A stretch of DNA of 64,000 bases from Orientallactaga sibirica. Its lineage: Eukaryota > Chordata > Mammalia > Rodentia > Dipodidae. The notes beneath the pieces were generated by a model. The model was not told where the DNA came from and did not search any database. It saw only the letters and a list, made by a program, of their open reading frames with translations. Of the stretch, positions 12,440 through 24,345 are shown one piece after another; the first letter of the stretch is position 1, and each line of letters opens with the position of its first letter. The DNA lies in NCBI GenBank assembly GCA_036365145.1, contig JAEOAD010000603.1, forward strand, positions 1,054,001-1,118,000, in the 5' to 3' direction. The position numbers and the translations under genes were made by a program.

Positions 12440-13405
12440 AATATACTCTGTTTAATTGACATTAAATTATGTTAGATTAAAACCATGGGCAACATTAATA
12501 GAGCAGTTGAAAAGAATTTTTTATTGATACTATTTAGCAAATGTTTGCTATATAACTATTTTAGCTCAAATTGACTAAATATACCTCAAGTACATTAGAA
12601 TGTCATGAAATAATACAATATAAATGAAATTATTTGACACTATTCACATTTATAACAAAAAGAAAGTGAGAGGCATAGAATGGAAGTACAATGTTAAAGA
12701 TAAAATTAAGGGGAAAATGTTGAGGGAACATATGAATATGTGTACATTTTAAACATTGAAGACCTTAGATTTTGCATCTGATTTTAATCCCCCAAGTGAT
12801 GAACAACAGAATTTAGGAATCCTTAATTTTTATATTAGAGTCTGAATGGGATGAAAGCAGTAGTTATCTTACTGCTTATATGTATTTTTTTGATGATTTT
12901 TTTTCCAGGTGGGGGAGAAGGAACCTAGGAGTCCCTGGAGATGGTATATGTCATTGAGAGCACCAAAATCACTGGTGCAAATACTTTCTCTTCTTCCTGA
13001 GACTATTTCCCATCCAATAGTGTCCTGATCTCAACTGCTTTGAAATTAGGTGACTGAAGTCTTCCTCTCTTCAAGAATTAATGAGAATCCTACACACCAA
13101 TGAATCACGGACGGAAGACATGTTTATAGTTATTGAAATTGACACACAAGAAAGATTAGACAAAATGGAAGTGCTAAAACTTCTTTTGTAGCTCTCTGCC
13201 AAAATAAAGGTGAGACTTGATCCTAAATCTTCCCATGACATTTTCATTGGGTTTCTTCAGGTCAAACTCTCCTGCCAATATATGGGATTAAAATCTTGCT
13301 TAAAGCTACAAACCAAACCTACCACTTCATGTTGTCTTTTACTTTTTATCAAAATGGGCTACTATTCACCATTTAATATTCAAGGTTGAATATGTGATTT
13401 CTGGT
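12440..13405. other. Unassigned sequence
   Basis: Nothing is recognised. The part at 12905-13300 is less AT-rich but shows no convincing reading frame, splice pattern or repeat signature. Confidence 0.45.
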
Positions 13406-13410
13406 ACAGG

Positions 13411-13512
13411 GCTGGCAAGATTGCTCAATGGTTAAGGCTTGCTTGCAAAACCAAAAGACCTGAGTTCAATTCCCTAGTACCCATGTAAAACCATAAGCAC
13501 AATTTGATTTCT
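13411..13512 (+). mobile_element. tRNA-derived SINE, 3'-truncated
   Basis: It begins GGGCTGGCAAGATTGCTCAATGGTTAAGG and has the B-box-like GAGTTCAATTCCC. It stops before the CT-rich part, so only the tRNA-like head and part of the body remain. Confidence 0.7.
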
Positions 13513-13926
13513 ATAAGAAAAAACAAATAGGGCTGCACAGATTGGGCAGTTGAAGTATAAAATGACTTCTGTCACTCATTAATTTCTTATCTTTGGGCTA
13601 AATATGACAGCACAAAGATGTATGCCCATTGCTAAACTGTATTATCAGTGTGCCAGTTGCAAAAAAGTTTAATCTTTCCAATGTCCTTTTTTTCTTCTTC
13701 TTTTAACCAAAATGCTTAGGTGTTAAGGTGCCAATGGCACAGGTGGATGTGTTGAATTATTTATGAGAACTTTGACAACAAAGATGTTTTGAAAAGGAAA
13801 GTATTGAAAACACCCTGCAAAGGTGTTCTTTCATTTACTTTCCTGATAATTTTTGAGTGAAATATCCATGGTTGCTTTAGTTCAGCTGTTTAAATGGAGT
13901 TTGAGTTTATATCATTTTGTAAATAT

Positions 13927-14138
13927 ATTTTTTAAGGATTTTATTTTTTTGTTTATTAATTAGAGACACAGAGTTAGAGAAAGAGAGAATGGATGCCAGG
14001 ACCTCCATACACTGCAATTGAACTCCAGATGCGTGAGACCCCCTTGTGCATCTGGCTTATGTGGGACCTGGAGAGTTGAACTGGAGTCCTTAGGCTTCAC
14101 AGGCATGTGCCTTAACCGCTAAGCCATCTCTCCAGCCC
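13927..14138 (-). mobile_element. tRNA-derived SINE, antisense
   Basis: This is the complement of the full family. An A/T-rich tail lies at 13927-13965, and the end reads 'gccttaaccgctaagccatctctccagccc'. The body includes 'cccccttgtgcatctggcttatgtggg'. Confidence 0.9.
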
Positions 14139-14162
14139 AAGTTTATATAATTTTTAAAATTT

Positions 14163-14545
14163 TATTTCTATAATTGCGTCTGGGGAGATAGCCTAATTGA
14201 TAAAATGTTGGTTGTGCAAGCATGAGGATCTGAGTTTGATCCCCAGAACACACAATAAAAATTCAAATGTAATAGTGATTGCATTTAATCCCAGCATTGG
14301 TAAAACAGAGTCAAGTGGATCTTTGACGCTTGCTGGTCGGTTAGTCTAGCCTACTTGGTGAGTTATAGGCCAATGAGACACCTTGTCTCAAAAAAGTGGA
14401 AGAATGCTTAAGTAGTGACATTGGAGATTGTTTTCTGACCTTCAAATCATACACACCTGAGTGCATGCCTCCATACACCAAAGAACTACGCACACATGCA
14501 CACACATACACATATGCCTATATGCACACAGGAGGCCATTATCTT
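14163..14545 (+). mobile_element. B3-like rodent SINE (older B2-superfamily)
   Basis: The head 'tctggggagatagcctaattgataa' and 'gcatgaggatctgagtttgatccccagaac' is the rodent tRNA-like SINE pattern. The rest of the body follows: 'taatcccagcattgg', 'tagtctagcctacttggtgag', 'ccaatgagacaccttgtctcaaaaa' and a 'cacacatgcacacacatac' tail. This matches B3-type elements shared by many rodents and is older than the jerboa-type SINEs. Confidence 0.7.
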
Positions 14546-14569
14546 TTCAAAAATTATCTAGCCAAATAT

Positions 14570-15088
14570 TATGGTCCATTCTTAAAACCACAGCTACTTC
14601 AGAGGCTGAGTCACATAATCTTGAGCTCAGAATTTGAAGTCCAGCCTGAACAATATAGCCATACATCATCTCTTCAGAAATATAAAACCACAATGCTTAG
14701 GAGATCATGCAAGATGGCATAAGCATGAGGACCTGCTTATCCAGGTACAACAGTCAACAGCCACAATCCCACCATGCTTACATTGAGAATAGACAAGAGA
14801 ATTTCTGGAAAGTTCACAGACCCACTAGCATGCAAATACAGTGGTGAACCACAAACAAGCAGCTTGCCTAGAAATAAGGTGGACAAGAACCCAAAGTTCT
14901 CATCTGACCTCCACACATGCTGTGGACTTTGTATGCCTACACTCACATGCATTATAGACACACAAAGTTCAATGACTTAAAATATTATACAGACATGGTG
15001 ATAGACTCAGGATCCTAGGCAGGAGGTTCTGGAGTTGAAGGCAAATATGGTCTACATACAAAGACCTAGCCTCAAAAAAAAAAAAATG
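14570..15088 (+). mobile_element. Cluster of old SINE fragments (7SL-like and B3-like)
   Basis: A 7SL-like fragment lies at about 14575-14690 ('cagctacttcagaggctgag' ... 'cagcctgaacaatatagcc'). A B3-like segment lies at about 14700-14970 ('gcatgaggacctgcttatcc' ... 'ctcatctgacctccacacatg'). A B1-like monomer ends in an A run at about 14985-15083 ('gacatggtgatagactcagg' ... 'aaagacctagcctcaaaaaaa'). All are heavily diverged. The small open frames here are coincidental. Confidence 0.5.
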
Positions 15089-15555
15089 AGCAAAAAGTGA
15101 AATATTGCTACATGGATTTGTCATCTTCTAGTTTCCCTATTTCACAGCCCCTCACAGCCAAGCATGCCCTGACAGGAGGCCACTGTCCACATCCCATTCC
15201 TGTTACAATTTGCCTGGTCTAGAAATTTAAAAATCTATATAAGCTCTTTTATATAGATAATAGTAATGATACCTAAAGGTACTGGCTGTTTCTTAGGTGA
15301 TGCATGCAAGCTGATTTCTTTGAGAAAACAGTTTTGTGTATAGATCTCTCATTTCCTCTTGGTATGTAGATAAGGAAGCAGCCAATGAAGGTAATAAACT
15401 AGGTCAGAGTAGACCGAGAAGCATGTGAAGGATTTGGAGGCTGTGCTTCCAGCTCTGCACTGAAAGCCCTCTCACCAAGGCTGCAGATAGGCTGTCATCA
15501 CAGAGGGGGACTGTGCCCTTGCTCCTTTTCTTTTTTCTTTCCTTTCCTTTTCCTT
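15089..15555. other. Unassigned sequence with a CT-rich end
   Basis: No gene or repeat signature is recognised between 15089 and 15525. A C/T-rich microsatellite (CTTTTC/CCTTTT) occupies about 15522-15557. Confidence 0.45.
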
Positions 15556-15559
15556 TTTA

Positions 15560-15945
15560 ATAAGTAATACTCTTTACAGAGTTATTAGTCTCCTGCCAGG
15601 CACTATTCTAAGCATTTATGTTTTGTTTTCTTTTTTGAGACAGTCTTATGTAGGTTGTCTTTGAACTTGCTATGTAGCCAGATGATATTGAACTCCTGCT
15701 CCCCCTGCCTCTTCTTTCCTAGCATTATAGATGTGTGGCACAACCCCACCTACCCACTGCCTGAATATTCTGAATAAATACCATTTAGTCTATAAGGACT
15801 GGCTAGTCTTATTCCATTCTATGCATGAAGAAGTTGAGGCACAGAGAAATGAAGGAACTTGTCTAAGGGCAAGCAGCTCCTGAGGAGTGTTGTAGAATGA
15901 GCTCAGGCCATCTGTCCCAGAGCTTCTGCCCTATGCTCTAGCACT
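15560..15945 (+). mobile_element. MIR element, interrupted by a B1
   Basis: The left part (about 15570-15622) has 'cctgccaggcactattctaagcattt'. The right part (about 15766-15945) has 'gaagttgaggcacagagaaatgaagg', then 'aacttgtctaaggg' and 'cagagcttctgccctatgctct'. Both are diagnostic blocks of the ancient tRNA-derived MIR. The intervening 15625-15762 is an antisense B1 that landed inside it. Confidence 0.75.
15625..15762 (-). mobile_element. Old B1-type SINE, antisense, inside MIR
   Basis: The complement of B1 is seen as 'ttttttgagacagtcttatg', 'gaacttgctatgtagccagatga' and 'tagcattatagatgtgtggcac'. It is more diverged than the other B1s and resembles pre-jerboa rodent B1. Confidence 0.65.
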
Positions 15946-16049
15946 GATTTCCTTTTTTTTTTTTTTTTTTCTTTTCATTGAATATTTTTGAATATACACA
16001 TTCAACAACTCACACCATCAAGTGAAATTTCAGAAACTGTTAAAGATTA

Positions 16050-16235
16050 CATGTTTTAGAATCAGATCTGAACTTCGTTTCAGGGTAACTCTCCATATCT
16101 CATTAACTGTGGGCTTCTTTTGTTAATTTTAGATAATTCTTGTTTCTCTGTAAAATGAGTTGAGTGTACCAACCACAGTATTGTAAGATTATTTGAGGTA
16201 CTGAATGCAAAATGCCAGGAACATCTGTTGCACAT
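16050..16235 (+). mobile_element. MIR element, second copy
   Basis: The order of blocks follows the MIR consensus: 'catctcattaactgtgggcttc', 'gtttctctgtaaaatgagttga', then 'gtattgtaagattatttgagg' and 'aatgccaggaac'. It is diverged throughout, as expected for a pre-rodent insertion. Confidence 0.65.
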
Positions 16236-16459
16236 GAAAATTTTAATTAAGATGTGACTGTCTATATGTAAATGTCACAAATGCTCTGGAATTTGGCTTT
16301 ACTGTTTTGTGTATCTATAAATGCTTATTTTGAGAACTGTATTGCATGTTAGGCATTTCTAAGATGAATTTGATATTTGGCTAGTTTTTTTTTTTTTTGG
16401 AAGCCATTTTGGTAGATACTTCTCTATGTGCAAATATAAGAAAAATATTTTCCTTGGTG

Positions 16460-16832
16460 TTGTGGTTTGAATGTAAAATCCTCCTACCTTGTTATGTATT
16501 AGGCCCTGTGTCTGTGTACATGGCCCAGCTGATGGCCCCGTTCAGGAGGGTTGTAGAACCTTATTAGGAAGTGGAATACCGAATATTGCTGCAGAAAGTG
16601 GGTCACTGGGGGTGGGCCTTGAAGTTTTTAGGCAGGCTCCACTGTCTATTAATTTGCTACTTCCTGCCTGACAGTGGAACCAGTTCTAGTGGCCTGTCCT
16701 GCCTTCCTGCCCTGGTGAAACTCCCCTTCAAAGCTGTAAACCCAAAATAAACTCTTTCCTTCCCTAAATTGTTTCTGGTGAGGTTGTTCACAGCCAGGAG
16801 AAAGTAGCTGCTCCACTTGAGCAGGTCCTGCA
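16460..16832 (+). mobile_element. hAT/URR1-like element
   Basis: The head is TTGTGGTTTGAATGTAAAAT. The middle has 'gaagtggaatacc...gcagaaagtgggtcactggggg'. The 3' part has 'gctgtaaacccaaaataaac' and 'ggttgttcacagccaggagaaagtagct'. These features match a non-autonomous rodent DNA-transposon family that I recall as URR1. It shares both ends with the 3600-4036 copy. Confidence 0.55.
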
Positions 16833-16839
16833 TTCAAGG

Positions 16840-17470
16840 AAGATCCCAAAAGCAGGATTCAGACCGTGAAAGGAACACTTCAATTTAGATAATGCACACT
16901 AAGGTCATTAGCAGAAATGTGCACTTCCTGTCAAGAGTAAAATGAGTATTCAGGAACACATTTAGAATGAGTTAAGCTTCTCCCAATACTTTCCATGCAA
17001 TTGGAACCATAGCATGGGCTAGACATTCTAAGTCTGGTAATTTCTCACTAGGGATCAGTAGCAGAAAATATAAGTCTTGGAGAAGGAGGCTAAGCAAAGC
17101 CTCATTTCTTATTTCACACTAGAAAATAATGACTAAAGGGAATGGGTTTAACTTCAACACAGACTAGACTCCTCTACTTTATGGAGTTTCGGTGAATTAG
17201 ATGTGTTGTATTCTGTAAATGTTCTGTCATATACTTAGATTGGTGTGTGATCTTTGGGGTTTTTTCTTACCTCTGAACATTTGCACATTTCCTGTTAAAT
17301 CTAACAGCAGAGTTTTAGTCCTGCACAAACAATTTAAGGAGGAATTTCTCCTTCTCCTTCTACATGAAAATAAAAAGTTATTAAAAGAAAGCTTAGGTGA
17401 AGGACAGTGATGGCCATCTTCCTGAGGTTCAGCAGTCTTGAAGACCACAGTGGCTGAAACAAGAAATGTG
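16840..17470. other. Unassigned sequence
   Basis: No gene or repeat is recognised. The short frames on both strands at 17219-17448 overlap one another and carry no recognisable motif. Confidence 0.45.
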
Positions 17471-17499
17471 TGTGCACCTTTGTAATCTACTTATGCATT

Positions 17500-17960
17500 C
17501 CTGTAGATGCTACAAAAGTCCAAGAAGTGGAAACAAATGAGGAATAATGAACTTTGGTCATTTCTTAAGCAAAGAATTTGGTGTTCCAGAAGTAAGGTAG
17601 ACTTAGAAACACAGAAAAATGTGTATGTAACAGACTTTATTACAAGCAATATGCTCCCTTTGAGAAGGAATGGGTCTCAGAGCTGGGAGTCCATCAGAGA
17701 GGGGTCTTGGACTGAGGTTTTATAGCTTTTGGTGTTCTTCCACCCTTTCCTGCCATGGTAATGAGGGATCATGTTTGACTCATCCTATTGGCTTCCCTAA
17801 AATGTATAACACTTTTGTACTTTTTTGGATTTTTCTGTCATTGTGCCTTTGTGGTTAACTTGCCTATGTCTTACGAACTCCTCTCAAAAACTCTTGGTAA
17901 TCTATTTCTTTGCGCTGAGAATAGTTGGCAGTAAATTACATTGCTATTTCTTAGCTTGAA
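17500..17960 (-). mobile_element. Possible LTR fragment, antisense
   Basis: 'acagactttattacaagcaat' would be the complement of an AATAAAGTC-type polyadenylation region. The following GC-richer stretch ('gggtctcagagctgggagtcc' ... 'ttggactgaggttttatagc') resembles the U3 of rodent LTRs read backwards. No partner LTR or coding relic is seen, so this is a weak call. Confidence 0.25.
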
Positions 17961-19480
17961 TCACCCCAGTATCCTTTTGAAGTTTATGAAGTTCAATCTG
18001 AAATACTGCACATTTTCAACAGACAACTAGCATTGATCAAAAATTTGTAAGATCTCAGATTTGGATTGTCGCCATATCAGTGTGCAGTGTGTTGTCATAA
18101 CAGAACTTGACTGAAAGAATTTTCAGGGCTCACAAAATATATGTCCTTTTTTTTTTTTTTGAGATCTGTGATTATGTTCCTTGGGTCGTAATGCTCATTG
18201 GAAGTTAAGTAGTTAGGATGATGTATAGAAGTGGGAAACTTTTGATTCTTTGGGATTGTTTTCTTAGGCAGTAATAGCATAAAATCTCAAGGGTACAGGG
18301 ACAGAAAGATCTCAGACTTCGTCTGGATCCATAGTTTTCAGAACATTTATTTCTTCTTTAAATATATGAGAGTCTAAACAGAAAAGAAAGGAAAGCAAAG
18401 CTGGTAGATTAAGATGGGAGTCCCTTTACTAAAGCATATCATTAAGAGTGATATCTATGAAAGCTCAAAGGGTCTTTGTTGGTTTGCTTATTTATGACGT
18501 GGTGCAAGGCTTCATGTTGGGCTTGGGAGTGATTCCAAGGCTGTGTTGTAGGGCTGGCCTGTCAATTGCACTATTCCTCCTGGCTCCATCACTAGGTGTA
18601 CCAAGCTACCTACATTCCCTGCAGTTCTCACTGTGTATGTAAGACTTCCAGTATGAACATTTTAGCTGTGTTAAGCATAGAGACATCTGATAAACTGAAG
18701 GAGAACACTTTCACATTGAGAAAATGAAAGTGGGTAAAGAGAAAGCTTAAAAAAATTATTTTTGTATACAAAGTCAGTATAAATCAGTTTCATAGCAGGA
18801 GGGATGTTTTGGTGTATCAGGCATCTCTGCTCATTTAGTTAAAATTTTGTTTTGGAATTTTGTGCATATATATATATGAAACAGTTATGGATATATTGAT
18901 CTATTAGAATGAAGGAATGTTTTATGTCTTCAAACTAATATGTATGGTAATCTGTGTTCTTTATTAAAACCAATATTTCTCTGAAATGATTTTTAATCTT
19001 GTCATTGGAGTAGTACATGATTGAAAAGCTCTAACAGAGTAAAAAGAATAGTTTTCTCAAACCCTAGTGATTGTTTTGTGTAAGCAAAAATTGTGAAAGC
19101 CCAATTTATCTGTCTATTAATATATGTGAGTGTTCACAAACAATTCTTCCTCACATAGAATATGCACAGTCAGGCTGTGACCCTTGAAAATCAACATGAA
19201 TTCTGATGAATTTTGAAAGACTGCTATTACATGAAGGCACAAAGAGTAATGCAAGCATTAGAGGAAATTGGAATTAATTTATTTGAATATCGATTATCAG
19301 AATTCAGAGAAATACAGTTTTAGTGTTTTCTTTTTGCCACGAAAGTAGCAAACTTTACTCCACAATCCTCATTTTACCTGTAGTGTAGTCTGTAAGCTAA
19401 ATTCATGAGTGTATATTTTGTATAAAGTGAAGTAGTTTCTATTCATCAATGTTTAGAAAATTTGTTTGTAGAACTGATAG
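17961..19480. other. AT-rich sequence, nothing recognised
   Basis: No coding or transposon signature is visible. A TATATA tract lies at about 18866-18880 and a T run at about 18148-18161. Confidence 0.45.
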
Positions 19481-19483
19481 TAC

Positions 19484-19699
19484 TTTTATTTATTTATTTA
19501 TTTATTTGCAAGCAGAAAGAGAGATAGAAGAGAGGCAGATAGAGCAAGAATGGGTATGCCAGGGTCTCTAGCCACTGCAAACAAGCTCCAGATGCATGCG
19601 CCCCTTGTTCATCTGTCTTACGTGGGTCCTGGAGAATTGAACTGGGATCCTTTGGCTTTGCAGGCAAACGCCTTAACTGCTCAGCCATTTCTCCAACCC
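19484..19699 (-). mobile_element. tRNA-derived SINE, antisense
   Basis: An (ATTT)n tail lies at 19484-19508, then the complement of the family including 'gccccttgttcatctgtcttacgtggg'. It ends 'ccttaactgctcagccatttctccaacccc'. Confidence 0.9.
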
Positions 19700-21560
19700 C
19701 TTATAGTATTTCTTTAATGAATGGGAAAATTCATCACTGAATTTGATTTTCAAACAGATTTTAAAGTATAAATTGGAATATTCAAATGATTGACTCCCTT
19801 TAGGACATATTGTGACTATGTTTTCAGAAATTTTTTCTGATATAATTTATCTGCATTTTTTCAAAATATTTTAGTTTAATTTTAATGAGAGCAAAATTTT
19901 TAGTGCTAGAAAATATTTGATGAAATTTATTCATAAAAATACCTTGCTAGTGATTTTCTTTGTGGAAATTAATCACTGTTTTATTTTTATTGAATATAAC
20001 TTCATATTTTCATCTTTAATCAAAATATAAGTGCTTATGTATGTACTTCATAATTAATAATTTCATTTTTTTCATTATTCGTAGCAATCTATTATTCCTT
20101 AAGGAAAGACTGATTTAAATAATTATAACAGTGTGGATCTGCTAGTGGATTCTTTTACATTTTTATGTACAAAACTTTCTTTTCTTAAACCCATTAATTT
20201 CAAGGCTTATTTTTATGTATTTATATATTTCAGTACTTGTTTGTTATATAATCCTAGATTAACAATATTTTTTCACTGTATGAAAGATTATTCTCCACTT
20301 TCTGTTAACTTGCTTTTTCACCAATGACAAATCTGCTATAATAATCACTTCTGTTTTGTTTGTACATGTTTTGTTCTCTAGAATGTTTTAATATGTATCT
20401 TTTAAATTAATTTCAAACAATTGATTTTATGTGGGTTGTCACAGTTTTGCTCAGATGTGCTGTTCTGAGGTATCATTTGTACTTTGGGGGCTTATGGCTG
20501 TCAGATTTCTATGTGGGGACTATTCTTGTATTCTGTTTTTCTGCCTTCCTTGCTCTTTTCTTCATTTGGTGCTTCCTTATACTATATTCTGACATGCTTA
20601 AAGTTGGTCTACATGTTTTATTTCCCTTATTTTATCATTTCATTTAACTTCATTTTTTTTTTTTATGTTCACTGACCTTTCTTTTGGTGATAGCAAATCT
20701 GCCATCAATTTATCCAGTGTATTTTTTATCCCTCACTTTGCTGTTTTAAATTCTAGGATATAGACTTAGACTTTTCTTATTAGTCTTCTTGGAGCACTTA
20801 ACATTTTCCCCATGTGTACTGAATTTGTGATAACTCACTTAATGTTGTCTCTGCTAGTTTACAGTATCTTGTGACAATTATGAATCATTTTGATTTAATA
20901 TTTTTCTTCATTGTATAATGGAAAGCCTATTTAGAAGGTAAAATCATAGTAATTCATTTAATATGTTCAAATGCAATGGAGCCATTGTAAAGAAATGATA
21001 AATGAAAGAAATGTTTACCTATGTAGTTTATGTTAGTTCTGTGATAGATGGAACAATCATGATGAAATAGAATAGGTAGTAAACCAGGGGACATCTGTTG
21101 ACTTATTTGGATTTTTCACTGGGTCCCTACATCTGAAGACATAAGAATTTTCCCTTTTCCAGGTGTAAGGATGGCATCTTGCTCATGAGGGTCATAGGGT
21201 CTACTTCAGGGGAAGATAAGAAAGTCCTTCAATTCTTTAGTCTGACGCAAAGAGATTGAAAGATGAGACGATCTTTCTTGTTTCTAGTTTTCTCAATTCT
21301 CTTCAACTGAAAATATTTGGTGCTATACTTTTCCCAATTTCCTTTCAAAAACCACACATAATTTAAAGGTCTTATAAAAGCCACATTGCTTTTGTCTACA
21401 TTGCATCAAGGGAAAACAAACAATAGCATCAACAACAACAACAAAAAACATTTGGCATCTAGCAAAGGTCACCAGGTAAAGGTAACTAAACTAAGTTAAG
21501 TTGAAATCTCTATTTTCAGACTCTTCTAATGGTAAAAAAAATCTTAAATTTATCTTATTT
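19700..21560. other. AT-rich sequence, nothing recognised
   Basis: No gene is recognised. Two overlapping open frames at 20429-20675 encode hydrophobic low-complexity residues. They have no starts, stops or motifs that argue for a real protein and are typical of T-rich DNA. Confidence 0.45.
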
Positions 21561-21562
21561 TG

Positions 21563-21782
21563 ATTTTTTTTTGAGAGAGAGAGAGAGAGAGAGAGAGAAA
21601 GAATTGGCATGCCAGGGTCTCAGCCATTGCAATTGAATTGCATTGCAATTCCCTAGTGGGAATGTGCTACCTTGTGCTTGCCTCACCTTTGTGAGTGTGG
21701 CTTATGTGGGATCTGGAGAGTAGAACATGGATCCTTAGGCTTCACAGGCAAGAGCCTTAACCATTAAGGCATCTCTCCAGGC
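21563..21782 (-). mobile_element. tRNA-derived SINE, antisense
   Basis: A GAGA tract (complement of the CT-rich part) lies at 21573-21603. The body follows with 'gtggcttatgtgggatctggagag', ending 'ccttaaccattaaggcatctctccaggcc'. It contains a locally rearranged patch at about 21625-21655 with repeated 'ttgcaatt'. Confidence 0.85.
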
Positions 21783-21999
21783 CATACATTGATATTTTTA
21801 TATTTGTTTTTTTATGCACTCTTTAATAGTTGGCAATTTTTTTTGGAATTTTGGTTGGATGATGAAGTATGGCACATCAATGTGGTAAGAATTTTACTGA
21901 CTCAGCACTTTCCCCAGTCCTGATCATTACTTACAACCTTGGTCATGATTAAGATTATACATTTTCGAAGAAAAATTTAAAGTTAAAAAATCCACAGAT

Positions 22000-22082
22000 G
22001 AATTTTTATTATTATTTATATATTATATTTATTATATATATTATATATTATATATTATATTTATATTATTTTTATTATTAAA
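22000..22082. repeat. AT microsatellite (TATTATATT)n
   Basis: An imperfect TTATATAT/TATTATTTATT tract directly precedes the 5' truncation point of the L1. It would be highly mutable and makes the L1's target duplication unreadable. Confidence 0.8.
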
Positions 22083-23581
22083 GATGTTGTACATTTACAC
22101 ACTGGAGTTCTATTAAGCAGTAAAGAAAAATGAAATTATGAAATTTGCAGGGAAATGGATGGATCTGGAAAGGATTATACTAAGTGAGGTAACCCAGGCT
22201 CAGAAAGCCAAACATCATAAGTTCTCTCTCATATGTGGATCCTAGCTACAAATGTATAGACCTGTGTGTGAACTGGAATCAAAAATAGGTACCGGAAACC
22301 AGTAAGCTGGTAAAAGGCTATAAGGGAGGGAGGAAAGGGAAGGATTTAAGTGTAGGGTATTGCACATATGTAAGTAGAAGAACAGATTACAGGGAAGGGA
22401 ATGGCCTAAGTGAGGCCTTGGGAAGAGAATGTGTAAAAGAAGGGCAGGGGGAGGGCCAATCTAATTTCAAGACATTGTGAATAAGACTTATGTAAACCTA
22501 CTTTTTTGAAGAATGGCACATCTAGAAGCTGTAGACTGTTCCTAGAAAATTTTCAGTGCCTGGGATGGGATACCTTCCAGTGAGTTGTTGGTCAAGGAGG
22601 TCCCAGTAGCCTCCAAAACATTAAAGGCTTTTGCCAAAGCCCTTGGTTTCCCTTGAGAAACAGATAGTAAGACCCTATTGTTGAAGACATCTCTTGCCTG
22701 AGAGGCAAGGTCACTGAGAAAGCAAGGCGGTGCTGAGTAGAAAACCTTCTCCATGTAGACCAGTCAACTGAAAGCTGGAAAAAGCTGCACTGCATGCAGC
22801 TGTATGGGAGACAGAAGTTGTCAGCTGTGAAAACAGTGGATGCTGAATATTCAAGTTTGGCAATACAGGCCCAATGACTGAATGGGTGCAATAGTGGCAT
22901 GTCTACTCTTGGGGTAACCAACTGCTCCATAATTGGACTGAAGGCCCTCTCTACGGGAGGGAATACATACCTGGTACTGAAAAACCTAAGCAAAAGTCTA
23001 TGGCAGGTGAGGTCATGAGCCTTAGGGGTATAAAGCCTGCTCTTGTCTCACTAAATGTATATATTATTCCCACCAACCTGCCCTGAAAGCACTACACTTA
23101 ATGTTCATATTCACATATTAACGCTGCTCTCACTTCTGGTTAGAGAAGCTTCTCTTTTCAGATAGCGATGACCACTGGGCTGACCCAAAAGGCAACATAG
23201 TGCTGAGAAGAAGGGATGGAGGAGTGGCCAGCACTGAAACACCTCTGTCACACCCTCCAAGGCTCAGGGACCATTGCGGAAGAGGGGGCGGATAGAATGG
23301 AAGAGCCACAGGAAGGGTATGACTCCTTACAATGCAACTGCCCAGACAGAAATTGGCCTCAGTATCCATGACCTACCAGTGCTTAGCAATACCTTTGCAA
23401 GACCCTCAAAATGGAAGAAAAAGATGATGACATCAAATTAAAAGACAGACTAATGGAGAGAGGGAGGGGATATCATGGACATTGGAGTTCTAAAGTGGAA
23501 TGGGGGAGGGGAGGGAAATATCATGTGTTTTTTGTATGTAAGTATAGAAGTTGTCAATTAAAAAAATGAACAGAAAAAAAA
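22083..23581 (+). mobile_element. 5'-truncated L1: ORF2 end plus full 3' UTR
   Basis: It starts in the last part of ORF2 (GTACATTTACACACTGGAGTTC, then a 'gaaatggatggatctggaaag' block) and runs through a 3' UTR of about 1.3 kb. The UTR ends with a G-rich run (GGGGGAGGGGAGGG near 23503-23516), AAGTTGTCAATT and an A-rich tail. The last 400 bp match the L1 end at 63.6-64.0 kb (opposite strand) almost base for base, so both belong to one subfamily. No intact reading frame remains. Confidence 0.85.
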
Positions 23582-23589
23582 GAAGATAC

Positions 23590-24089
23590 ACACCATAGGA
23601 GTATTTACAAAATACAGATCTGAAAGTGAACTAAGAGTCCACCATTAGTGTCAAATGAACTACATTACTTGCATTGGATGAAATACAAGGCAACTATTAC
23701 AAAAGTGAATTAAGAAATCTGTGTGACAGCACAGTTAAGTAGCAGAATGTTTACAATGTATCAATGTTTTCCATCAAAATTTGCCAGAAATACACTGAAG
23801 AAGTTAGGCTAGTTACTTATTATGGGAATGAAGAATGCACGGTATGGAGAATGTACAGGGTCCCAGTGAGAAGGAGATGGAGCTTACATGATTTGGACTT
23901 GTGAAGAATGACTTGAAGAGGGTTTTTGATCAGGGGCTTTGTTCTGGATTAGATGCTGCCAGGAATTCTATCACTGGCATCTTACTATATCTTATGTATA
24001 AGAGAAGAATTTCCCAGTTCTCCCCAGTATAAATACCTCACATAACTCCAATACATTAACACATCAGGAAATTGGCCATGATACAATCC
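23590..24089. other. Unassigned sequence between L1 and SINE
   Basis: No gene or repeat is recognised in this 500-bp stretch. Confidence 0.45.
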
Positions 24090-24105
24090 AATCCTCTTCA
24101 CTTTT

Positions 24106-24136
24106 TAAAAAAATATTTTTATTTATTTAATTGCAA

Positions 24137-24176
<40 letters not shown>

Positions 24177-24329
24177 GGTGCACCAGAGCCTGTAGCCACG
24201 GCAAATGAACTCCAGATACATCCAGTTTGTACATCTGGCTTTATGTGGATACTGGGGAATTAAACCAGGGTCCTCTTACAGGTCACTTGCAGGCAAGTGC
24301 CTTGACTGCTGAGCAATCTCTCCAGACGC
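24106..24329 (-). mobile_element. tRNA-derived SINE, antisense, with clear target duplication
   Basis: The reverse complement has the tRNA-like head, body and CT-rich tract (the GAGAGA run at 24140-24172). It is flanked by a perfect 16-bp duplication AATCCTCTTCACTTTT at 24090-24105 and 24330-24345. Confidence 0.93.
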
Positions 24330-24345
24330 AATCCTCTTCACTTTT

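Noticed and set aside
17500..18020. A full antisense provirus around an AATAAA-like LTR end
   Set aside because: No gag, pol or env motif and no second LTR were found nearby. It is kept only as a weak LTR-fragment call.
20429..20675. Two overlapping hydrophobic frames that could look like a small membrane protein
   Set aside because: T-rich DNA gives phenylalanine/leucine-rich translations by composition. There is no second line of evidence.
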